Below, piece by piece: positions 6,739-11,867 of a DNA stretch of 11,867 bases (position 1 is the first letter of the stretch; the number at the start of each line of letters is the position of its first letter). Origin of the DNA: Lutibacter sp. UBA4458 (lineage in GTDB: Bacteria; Bacteroidota; Bacteroidia; Flavobacteriales; Flavobacteriaceae); the NCBI GenBank assembly GCA_002390165.1, contig DGOU01000179.1:9289-21155 (forward strand). Reading direction: 5' to 3'. The notes under the pieces were generated by a model. The model was given only the letters and a program-made list of their open reading frames with translations, ran no database searches and was not told the DNA's origin. The position numbers and the translations under genes are program-made.

Positions 6739-7203
6739 ATGAAAGAAAAAGAATTACATATTGATGGTATAGATAAAATTATTCTAAAAAGTTTAATGGC
6801 AAATGCACGAACTCCAATTTTAGGTATTGCTAGAAAAGTTGGAATTTCAGGGGCAGCTATTCATCAAAGATTAAGAAAATTAGAAGCATCTGGTTTAATT
6901 GCAGGCTCAAAATTTGTGATAAATCCAAAAGTAGTTGGATACAAAACTCTTGCGTTTGTTGGAATATTTTTGGATACTGCAAGTAAATATTCTGAAGCTA
7001 TTAAACGATTAAGAGAAATACCTGAAGTAATTGAAAGTCACTACACAACAGGAGATTGGGCAATTTTCATAAAAATACTATGTAAAGATAATGAGCATTT
7101 AATGAATTTACTAAATAAAGAAATTCAATCAATTAAAGGGGTTGCACGTACAGAAACATTTATATCTTTAGATCAACAAATTGACAGACAAATTAAATTG
7201 TAA
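6739..7203 (+). CDS. Lrp/AsnC family transcriptional regulator
   Basis: A 154-residue DNA-binding protein of normal length for the family. The N-terminal winged helix-turn-helix (about 8-60) reads IDGIDKIILKSLMANARTPILGIARKVGISGAAIHQRLRKLEASGLIAGS. The C-terminal RAM/ligand-binding domain (about 66-150) includes GYKTLAFVGIFLDTA, IPEVIESHYTTGDWAIFIKI and SIKGVARTETFISLDQQIDR. Such proteins form octamers or similar assemblies and often sense amino acids. The ligand and targets cannot be read here. The nearby L-asparaginase might be a target, but a metallopeptidase gene lies between them. A near-consensus -7 element TAAATTTA (6713-6720) sits 18 bases upstream of the ATG, overlapping the end of the accC terminator T tract. 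It converges with the next gene with only 7 bases between stops. Confidence 0.93.
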   Translation: MKEKELHIDGIDKIILKSLMANARTPILGIARKVGISGAAIHQRLRKLEASGLIAGSKFVINPKVVGYKTLAFVGIFLDTASKYSEAIKRLREIPEVIESHYTTGDWAIFIKILCKDNEHLMNLLNKEIQSIKGVARTETFISLDQQIDRQIKL

Positions 7204-7210
7204 AAGTTAT

Positions 7211-7909
7211 TTAATTTCTATTTCCTAGTATTTTAAGTCCCCAATATAAAAGCATTGCTAAAGAACCTAAAGCAGCAACGAGATATGTTCTAGCAGCCCA
7301 TTTTAAAGCGTCTTTTGCTCCGTTTTGTTCTGTAGAGGTTAGCATATTATTATTTTTTAACCAAGTTAAAGCTCTGTTGCTAGCATCATATTCAACAGGT
7401 AATGTTATAAAACTAAAAAGAGTAGCAACTGCCATCATTATCAGTCCAATTACGGCAATCATAAATCCAATTCCAGTATCTCCAGAAGCTGCACCTAAAA
7501 TAAGTCCACCAATAACCAACCATTGCGAAAATTTTGAAGATATATTTACTGCAGGCACTAATTGAGACCGCATGGTTAACCATTTATAGGCTTTTGCGTG
7601 TTGAACTGCATGCCCACACTCGTGCGCTGCAACAGCAGCTGAAGCAGTATTTCTTTCATTATAAACTACATCACTTAAATTAACCGTTTTATTTACAGGG
7701 TTATAATGATCGGTTAATTTTCCAGCAACAGAAATCACTTTAACATCATAAATACCATTGTCGTGTAACATTTTTTCAGCAATTTCTTTACCGCTTAATC
7801 CATTTTGAAGTTGAATTTTAGAATAATAAGCAAATTTATTTTTTAATTGTTTACTAATTAGCCAGCTAATTAAGGATATAATTCCTATTAAAATATAAAA
7901 TCCAATCAT
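7211..7909 (-). CDS. Membrane zinc metallopeptidase, YugP type
   Basis: A 232-residue integral membrane protein of the Zn-dependent protease family that includes B. subtilis YugP. An N-terminal membrane anchor (1-18, MIGFYILIGIISLISWLI) is followed by a soluble segment with SGKEIAEKMLHDNGIYDVKV, then the zinc-binding motif AAHECGHAVQHA (95-106) with His96, Glu97 and His100. Two further hydrophobic stretches (about 131-168) precede PVEYDASNRAL (171-181), a conserved block whose Glu173 may be the third zinc ligand. A last helix lies at about 208-227. The order of motifs and the length match the family. No physiological substrate is known to me. It is transcribed leftward, divergent from the asparaginase gene (78-base spacer) and converging with the Lrp-type regulator. 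Confidence 0.92.
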   Translation of the reverse strand: MIGFYILIGIISLISWLISKQLKNKFAYYSKIQLQNGLSGKEIAEKMLHDNGIYDVKVISVAGKLTDHYNPVNKTVNLSDVVYNERNTASAAVAAHECGHAVQHAKAYKWLTMRSQLVPAVNISSKFSQWLVIGGLILGAASGDTGIGFMIAVIGLIMMAVATLFSFITLPVEYDASNRALTWLKNNNMLTSTEQNGAKDALKWAARTYLVAALGSLAMLLYWGLKILGNRN

Positions 7910-7942
7910 TGTTTTTATTTTTAGTTAATGTGTAATTATTTG

Positions 7943-7978
7943 GTAAATTTACAACATAAATTATTCCAAAATTTACAA
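7943..7978. repeat. Paired AAATTTACAA repeats in the peptidase/asparaginase spacer
   Basis: AAATTTACAA occurs at 7945-7954 and again at 7969-7978, 24 bases apart. The first copy is part of the 10-base palindrome GTAAATTTAC (7943-7952). On the minus strand the copies read TTGTAAATTT and resemble -7 elements, so they may be tandem promoter parts for the peptidase gene or binding half-sites. Low complexity makes chance possible. Confidence 0.3.
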
Positions 7979-7987
7979 TAAGACAAA

Positions 7988-9022
7988 ATGGCAAAAATTC
8001 CTCAAATACTATTAATTTATACTGGTGGAACTATTGGAATGCTAAAAGATTATAAAACAGGAGCGTTAAAGAATTTTAATTTCGATAAGTTATTAAAACA
8101 TATTCCAGAAATAAATCAGCTAAATTGTAAAGTAAAAAGTATTTCATTTGAAAACCCGATAGATTCATCCAATATGAACCCAAAATCATGGGTGAAAATT
8201 GCAGATATAATTGAAAAAAACTATGAGATTTTTGATGGTTTTGTGGTTTTACACGGTTCAGATACCATGTCTTATACATCCTCTGCAATTAGTTTTATGT
8301 TTGAAAATTTGACTAAACCTGTAATTTTTACAGGATCACAATTGCCAATAGGTGATTTAAGAACCGACGCAAAAGAAAACCTAATAACCTCTATTGAAAT
8401 TGCTTCCTCGCAAGAAAATGGATTGCCAATTATTTCAGAAGTGTGTTTGTATTTTGAATATAAATTATATAGAGCAAATAGAACTACTAAAATAAATGCG
8501 GAAAATTTTGAAGCATTTACCTCTCCTAATTATCAACCATTAGCTATTAGCGGAGTGCATTTAAATTTTAATAAGTTATTAATTAGTGGCCCAAAATTAA
8601 GTAATAAACTGAAGGTTCGAAAAAAATTAAATAATAACATTGTTATCCTAAAAATATTTCCTGGGATAATTAAAAAAGTAGTGGAAAGCATTTTAAATAT
8701 TCCCGAAATAGAAGGAGTTGTTCTTGAAACTTACGGGTCAGGAAATGCAACAACCGAACCTTGGTTTATTAATTTATTAAAAAAAGGAATACAAAAAGGA
8801 ATACATATTGTTAATGTTACACAATGTGAATCTGGCAATGTAATAATGGGGCAATACGAAACAAGTATAGCCTTAAAAGAGATTGGAATTATAAACGGAA
8901 ATGATATTACAACAGAATCCGCTTTGGCCAAATTAATGTATCTTTTAGGAGAAAAAATTCCAAAAAAAGAGTTTAAAAATATTTTTGAAACTTCATTACG
9001 AGGAGAAATGAGTGAATTTTAA
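7988..9022 (+). CDS. ansA: Type I (cytoplasmic) L-asparaginase
   Basis: Hydrolyses L-asparagine to aspartate and ammonia. It has 344 residues, similar to E. coli AnsA (about 338), and no signal peptide, so it should act in the cytoplasm. The first catalytic motif is LLIYTGGTIGM (8-18) with nucleophile candidates Thr12 and Thr15; by alignment with the family, the one in the second TGGT position (Thr15) is expected to be the nucleophile. The second motif is VVLHGSDTMSYTSSA (86-100). Here Ser91 stands where most asparaginases have Thr (HGTDT), followed by Asp92. Lys159 in EYKLYRANRTTK matches the catalytic Lys of the type I family. FTGSQLPIGDLRTDAKENL (114-132) and ETYGSGNATT (247-256) are further family blocks. 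A single-gene unit, with no recognisable terminator beyond a T-rich stretch after the stop. Confidence 0.95.
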   Translation: MAKIPQILLIYTGGTIGMLKDYKTGALKNFNFDKLLKHIPEINQLNCKVKSISFENPIDSSNMNPKSWVKIADIIEKNYEIFDGFVVLHGSDTMSYTSSAISFMFENLTKPVIFTGSQLPIGDLRTDAKENLITSIEIASSQENGLPIISEVCLYFEYKLYRANRTTKINAENFEAFTSPNYQPLAISGVHLNFNKLLISGPKLSNKLKVRKKLNNNIVILKIFPGIIKKVVESILNIPEIEGVVLETYGSGNATTEPWFINLLKKGIQKGIHIVNVTQCESGNVIMGQYETSIALKEIGIINGNDITTESALAKLMYLLGEKIPKKEFKNIFETSLRGEMSEF

Positions 9023-9323
9023 TACTTTTTTTTTATTTAAATGAGCTATTATTAACCTAATCTTTAATGAATAACCTATATTTTATTAAAAATTTATTGA
9101 ATGTTCAAAAAAAGGTGCGTTTGTAAAAAAATAGCTTAAAGTACTTGTAAAATTTTCAGAATTCAACAATTTTTTGTTACTTGCCATTCGCAAAAGATGC
9201 TAAAAGACAGGAGATGAATAGAAGTTAAAGACTTCAAAATCTTTCTCTTCTTAGATTTGAATGTTTTGTGAAAAATATTTTATATTTAACCCGTTAAAAA
9301 ATTAATAAATTAACTATTACACG
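9023..9323 (+). other. 301-base non-coding stretch before the exb operon
   Basis: No ORF longer than about 20 codons with a sensible start was seen. A T-rich run follows the asparaginase stop. A small inverted pair TTGC/GCAA lies near 9181-9192. A bulged inverted repeat TTCAAAATCT (9233-9242) / AGATTTGAA (9253-9261) surrounds a pyrimidine loop (TTCTCTTCTT). An AGGAG stands at about 9209-9213 with no gene behind it. The region probably holds the exb promoter and a leader. Confidence 0.5.
9252..9259 (+). promoter_or_regulatory. Possible -7 element for the exb operon
   Basis: TAGATTTG is an exact TAnnTTTG match 64 bases before the exbB ATG. It lies in the right arm of the bulged inverted repeat. 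No TTG was found at the usual -33 distance. A near-match TATATTTA at 9281-9288 is an alternative. Confidence 0.35.
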
Positions 9324-10073
9324 ATGAAAAGAGTATTTACTATCCTTGCAATTACAGGATTATTGTTATTTGGAGCGGCACCAAAAGCTATAGCTCAAGA
9401 AGCTGCTAAAACAGAACAAGTTGCCACTGACGCAACCCAAGAAAAAACTTTCCACCAAGAATTAAAACAACGTTTTATTGAAGGAGGACCTTTCTTTATG
9501 GGAATTGTATTAGTTACCCTTATTTTAGGTTTAGCTATTGCCATTGAAAGAATTTTATATTTAAATATGGCAACTACCAACACTAAAAAATTAGTAAATA
9601 AAGTGGATGAAGCATTAGCTTCAGGTGGTGTGGAAGCTGCAAAAGAATTATGTAGAAATACAAAAGGACCAGTTGCTTCTATTTTCTATCAAGGTATTGA
9701 TAGAATGGACGAAGGAATTGAAAATGTTGAAAAAGCCGTTGTTGGTTATGGTGGTGTTCAAATGGGATTATTAGAGAAAAATATTTCTTGGTTGTCTTTA
9801 TTTATTGCACTTGCACCAATGCTTGGTTTCATGGGTACTGTAATTGGTATGATTTCTGCCTTTGACTCAATTCAAGCAGCAGGGGATATTTCACCTACAG
9901 TTGTTGCAGGTGGTATTAAAGTAGCCTTGTTAACTACTGTATTTGGTTTAGTGGTTGCAATTATTCTTCAAATATTTTATAATTATATTATTTCTAAAGT
10001 AGATAGTATTGTAAATAATATGGAGGACGCGTCAATTTCACTTATTGACCTTTTGATTAGATATAAAAAATAA
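9324..10073 (+). CDS. exbB: MotA/TolQ/ExbB family proton channel protein
   Basis: A 249-residue inner-membrane protein that, with ExbD partners, forms a proton-driven motor for TonB or a related envelope machine. The N-terminus has a signal-peptide-like segment (MKRVFTILAITGLLLFGAAPKAIAQ, likely cut near 24), then a charged periplasmic stretch (25-55). Transmembrane helix 1 is about 56-78. A cytoplasmic region (80-153) includes the family-like EALASGGVEAAKELCRNTKGPVASI. Helix 2 is about 155-178 and carries the family core LAPMLGFMGTVIGMISAF (163-180). Helix 3 is about 192-222 (PTVVAGGIKVALLTTVFGLVVAII). The AP.LG..GTV.GMI.AF and ALLTT..GL motifs identify the family. An extra N-terminal signal is common in Bacteroidetes ExbB proteins. 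It is first in a tight operon, 8 bases before the next gene. TolQ-like or other uses cannot be excluded. Confidence 0.93.
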   Translation: MKRVFTILAITGLLLFGAAPKAIAQEAAKTEQVATDATQEKTFHQELKQRFIEGGPFFMGIVLVTLILGLAIAIERILYLNMATTNTKKLVNKVDEALASGGVEAAKELCRNTKGPVASIFYQGIDRMDEGIENVEKAVVGYGGVQMGLLEKNISWLSLFIALAPMLGFMGTVIGMISAFDSIQAAGDISPTVVAGGIKVALLTTVFGLVVAIILQIFYNYIISKVDSIVNNMEDASISLIDLLIRYKK

Positions 10074-10081
10074 AGAATATT

Positions 10082-10543
10082 ATGAATAAGAAATTATCAA
10101 AAATACTAACCATAATTGCAGGAGTAATTGGATTAATAGGTTTCTATTTTTTCATTAGAATTGTAATGGAAGGTGATGATGTAATGAAGACTGACGCAGC
10201 ACTGCAAAATTCTATATTATCTCCATTCATTAGCTACTCTATTATTTTATTGGTTATTGTTACAGCAATTTCTGTGGTTTTTTCACTTCTAAATTTATTT
10301 AAAAATCCAGAAATTTTAAAAAGAACTTTAATAGGAGTTGCGTTTTTAGCTGTTTTATTAGTAGTAGCTTATAGTATGGCTTCTGATGGGGCTGTAACTG
10401 ATGGACTAGGAAAAATAATAAAAGATGGTGAAGCAGGTACGGTATCTAAATGGGTAAGTACTTTAATTAATTATAGTTTTTACCTTGGTTTTATAGGTTT
10501 AGTAATGTTTTTATTTGATTTTGTAAAATCATTAGTTAAATAA
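10082..10543 (+). CDS. Four-helix membrane protein of the exb operon, function unknown
   Basis: I do not recognise a named family. The 153-residue product has four predicted membrane helices: about 8-27 (ILTIIAGVIGLIGFYFFIRI), 50-72 (ISYSIILLVIVTAISVVFSLLNL), 82-99 (TLIGVAFLAVLLVVAYSM) and 128-149 (LINYSFYLGFIGLVMFLFDF). Between helices 1 and 2 is a polar loop (MEGDDVMKTDAALQNS), and between 3 and 4 a Gly/Asp-rich one (SDGAVTDGLGKIIKDGEAG). Short basic segments at the start, at about 74-81 and at the end suggest that both termini are cytoplasmic. It is 8 bases after exbB and 7 before the first exbD, so it is surely co-transcribed with both. Placement inside a channel operon suggests an accessory subunit or assembly factor of the ExbB-ExbD complex; this is inference from context only. 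Confidence 0.85.
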   Translation: MNKKLSKILTIIAGVIGLIGFYFFIRIVMEGDDVMKTDAALQNSILSPFISYSIILLVIVTAISVVFSLLNLFKNPEILKRTLIGVAFLAVLLVVAYSMASDGAVTDGLGKIIKDGEAGTVSKWVSTLINYSFYLGFIGLVMFLFDFVKSLVK

Positions 10544-10550
10544 TAGTAGT

Positions 10551-11165
10551 ATGGCAAGAAGAGAAAATTCAGAAATTAATGCTGGTTCTATGGCAGACAT
10601 CGCGTTCTTGCTTTTAATATTTTTCTTAGTAACAACTACTATGGATGTGGATTCAGGTATTGCTCGTAAATTACCTGAAAAAACAGATGAATCACCAAAA
10701 GTAACTATAAAAGAAAAAAATGTTTTAGATATAGTAATTAATAGAAATAATCAGTTGTTAGTTGAAAATGAAAATGTACAAGTTGTAGATATTAAAAAAC
10801 TAGCAATGGATTTTATTGATAATGGAGGAGGATTAAGTCAGCCTAAAGATGATAAGCCAGGGGAACCTTGCGATTATTGTAATGGGGCAAAAGACCCAGC
10901 TTCTTCAGACCATCCATCAAAAGCTATTATATCTTTACAAAGTTCTAGAGGAACCACTTATGGTATGTACATTTCTGTTCAAAATGAAATAGAAATGGCA
11001 TATAATGATTTAAGAAATAAACTTTCTTTAAAATTATATAACAGATCTTATAAAGACTTATTGAAAGATTATAAAGATGATCCATCAAAGGCTTTAAAAG
11101 CTAAATTGGATAATTTGAAGACTAAATATCCTCAAATTATTACAGAACCGGAACCTATTAAATAA
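10551..11165 (+). CDS. exbD: ExbD/TolR family protein 1, with a CxxC-bearing insertion
   Basis: A 204-residue inner-membrane protein with a single N-terminal helix. The cytoplasmic start MARRENSEINAGSMADI is followed by a helix at about 15-30 (ADIAFLLLIFFLVTTT). Asp16 is the conserved proton-carrying aspartate of the ExbD/TolR family. The rest is periplasmic. A family-like strand region (57-90, NVLDIVINRNNQLLVENENVQVVDIKKL) precedes an insertion (about 92-124) holding CDYCNG (107-112). Then come KAIISLQSSRGTTYGMYISVQNEIEMAYNDLRNKL (124-158), which fits the usual ExbD C-terminal fold, and a Lys/Asp-rich tail (165-204). Typical ExbD proteins have about 140 residues, so this one is long. It follows the membrane protein by 7 bases and precedes the second ExbD by 9. 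Confidence 0.92.
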   Translation: MARRENSEINAGSMADIAFLLLIFFLVTTTMDVDSGIARKLPEKTDESPKVTIKEKNVLDIVINRNNQLLVENENVQVVDIKKLAMDFIDNGGGLSQPKDDKPGEPCDYCNGAKDPASSDHPSKAIISLQSSRGTTYGMYISVQNEIEMAYNDLRNKLSLKLYNRSYKDLLKDYKDDPSKALKAKLDNLKTKYPQIITEPEPIK

Positions 11166-11174
11166 TATCAGATT

Positions 11175-11645
11175 ATGAGTAAATTTACAAAAAAGAAAAA
11201 AGGATTACCTGGTATTTCTACGGCTTCGTTACCTGATATTGTGTTTATGTTGTTGTTCTTTTTTATGGTTTCAACCACAATGAGACAAACGGATTTAATA
11301 ATTAAAAAACCTTCATTGCCTACTGCAAGTGAGGTGAAAAAATTAGAACATAAAAGCTTAGTAAGCACTATTTATGTTGGTAAATCTAAAGATAAACGAA
11401 TACAGGGTGATAAAATTCAGGTAAATGATAAAATTATTGATGTTAAAGATGTAATTAGTTTTATTTTATCTGAAAGAGCACAACGAAAAGAAGAAGAGGT
11501 TAAATATATGACTACTTCTATTAAAGCAGATAAGAAAGCTAGTGTTGGTACTATTTTAGATATTAAAGAGCAGTTAAGAGATATAAATGCTCTTAAAGTT
11601 AGTTTCTCTACTACTAGAGGAACGGATTTTAAAAGTAACTACTAA
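11175..11645 (+). CDS. exbD: ExbD/TolR family protein 2
   Basis: A 156-residue partner of the preceding ExbD, the usual family length. A basic cytoplasmic end (MSKFTKKKKGLPGISTAS) leads into a single helix at about 19-36 (LPDIVFMLLFFFMVSTTM), where Asp21 is the conserved proton-path residue. The periplasmic part includes SLVSTIYVGKSKDKRIQGDKIQVNDKIIDVKDVISFI (61-97) and KADKKASVGTILDIKEQLRDINALKVSFST (117-146), which has the family pattern of a late helix followed by a strand. There is no CxxC insertion. Two unequal ExbD copies suggest a mixed ExbD dimer inside one ExbB ring, or two alternative ones. Last gene of the operon; a strong terminator starts 22 bases after the stop. No tonB follows directly. 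Confidence 0.93.
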   Translation: MSKFTKKKKGLPGISTASLPDIVFMLLFFFMVSTTMRQTDLIIKKPSLPTASEVKKLEHKSLVSTIYVGKSKDKRIQGDKIQVNDKIIDVKDVISFILSERAQRKEEEVKYMTTSIKADKKASVGTILDIKEQLRDINALKVSFSTTRGTDFKSNY

Positions 11646-11667
11646 TTTTAGTTTATAAATTTTATTA

Positions 11668-11703
11668 AAAAAAGGCAATCAAAATATTTTGATTGCCTTT
11701 TTT
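11668..11703. terminator. Intrinsic terminator (36-base perfect palindrome) ending the exb operon
   Basis: The two 18-base halves are exactly complementary, with GGCAATC...GATTGCC in the middle of each arm and flanking A and T runs. The A/T centre will form a small loop. The symmetry means it can terminate from either side. Confidence 0.92.
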
Positions 11704-11721
11704 CTTTTTAAGGTATATTTG
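11688..11721 (+). promoter_or_regulatory. Promoter overlapping the exb terminator
   Basis: TATATTTG at 11714-11721 matches TAnnTTTG exactly. Possible -33 elements are TTTG at 11688-11691 (22-base spacing) or TTG at 11693-11695 (18-base spacing), both inside the right arm of the terminator. The ATG at 11726 lies only 4 bases beyond the -7 element. Confidence 0.55.
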
Positions 11722-11725
11722 TAGT

Positions 11726-11867
11726 ATGAAAAGAATATATTGGATTATCTTTTTTTTATTAGCAGTTAAAATTAGTTATTCACAAACTAATACAACTGAA
11801 AAAGAGAAGTATTTAGAAGATCAAATTTATATTTCGTTAACCTATAACTTATTACTAAATAAACCAG
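11726..11867 (+). CDS. Secreted protein, N-terminal fragment (possible outer-membrane protein)
   Basis: 47 codons are visible before the right edge. Residues 1 to about 19 (MKRIYWIIFFLLAVKISYS) form a signal peptide, with QTNTTEKEKYLEDQIYISLTYNLLLNKP following: cleavage before Gln as in the first gene of the window. The segment QIYISLTYNLLLNKP looks like the first strand of a PorT-like or small outer-membrane beta-barrel protein, which I recall as common after exb-like genes in flavobacteria, but the fragment is too short to settle it. It has its own promoter just upstream. Confidence 0.7.
   Translation, partial: MKRIYWIIFFLLAVKISYSQTNTTEKEKYLEDQIYISLTYNLLLNKP

Noticed and set aside
7377..7565. 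Rightward ORF inside the metallopeptidase gene
   Set aside because: It is on the opposite strand of a gene with an intact HECGH motif; an apparent reading frame only.
8731..8931. Leftward ORF inside the asparaginase gene
   Set aside because: It overlaps conserved asparaginase coding sequence and shows no independent support.
9194..9228. Tiny ORFs next to an AGGAG in the exb leader
   Set aside because: They have only 4-6 codons and the AGGAG lies too close to the ATG; no sign of a real leader peptide.
11168..11368. Leftward ORF opposite the second exbD
   Set aside because: Hydrophobic content only mirrors the ExbD transmembrane codons on the other strand.
1..11867. CRISPR array, insertion sequence or prophage
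   Set aside because: No regularly spaced repeats, transposase, integrase or structural phage gene was seen, and gene content is ordinary chromosomal.

Overview
The window looks like a low-GC, A+T-rich chromosome segment from a member of the Bacteroidetes, most likely the Flavobacteriaceae. The support is: promoters of the Bacteroidetes type (TTTG or TTG, about 20 bases, then TAnnTTTG); almost no Shine-Dalgarno sequences; secreted proteins whose predicted signal-peptidase site falls just before a Gln (FS|QN, YS|QT); a PIDGG/transmembrane/Lys C-terminal tail; and an ExbB, membrane protein, ExbD, ExbD operon. No insertion sequence, phage gene, CRISPR array or broken gene was seen. The content is mostly housekeeping.

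Layout, left to right. A leftward gene for a secreted, probably outer-membrane protein runs off the left edge (1-494). A tRNA with a CAT anticodon (596-669) follows, with its own promoter and a strong terminator. A small two-hydrophobic-segment protein (791-1057) meets the leftward riboflavin synthase gene (1058-1642) stop to stop. A 61-base divergent spacer separates riboflavin synthase from pdxA (1704-2747), so a riboflavin gene and a vitamin B6 gene face away from each other.

From 2827 to 6653 lies a cluster linking ribosome and fatty acid synthesis: YceD/DUF177 overlapping rpmF (L32), two tandem hairpins, then fabH, accB and accC. FabH starts each fatty acid chain. AccB and AccC are the biotin carrier and biotin carboxylase that, with a carboxyltransferase not encoded here, make the malonyl-CoA used in that pathway. 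plsX, which sits between rpmF and fabH in many other bacteria, is absent. A very clear intrinsic terminator closes the cluster.

Next are an Lrp/AsnC-type regulator (6739-7203), a convergent membrane zinc metallopeptidase of the YugP type (7211-7909, leftward) and a divergent type I L-asparaginase (7988-9022). After a 301-base non-coding stretch comes a tightly packed four-gene operon (9324-11645): an ExbB/TolQ-like channel protein with an N-terminal signal sequence, an unrecognised four-helix membrane protein, and two ExbD/TolR-like proteins. This is very probably a proton-driven energising complex for TonB-dependent outer-membrane transport or a related envelope process. A 36-base perfect palindrome ends it. 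A promoter overlapping that terminator then starts a secreted-protein gene that is cut by the right edge.

No clear new system is present. The less explained items are the membrane protein inside the exb operon, the CxxC-bearing insertion in the first ExbD, the small PIDGG-tail protein, and several promoters placed so close to start codons that the transcripts may be leaderless.
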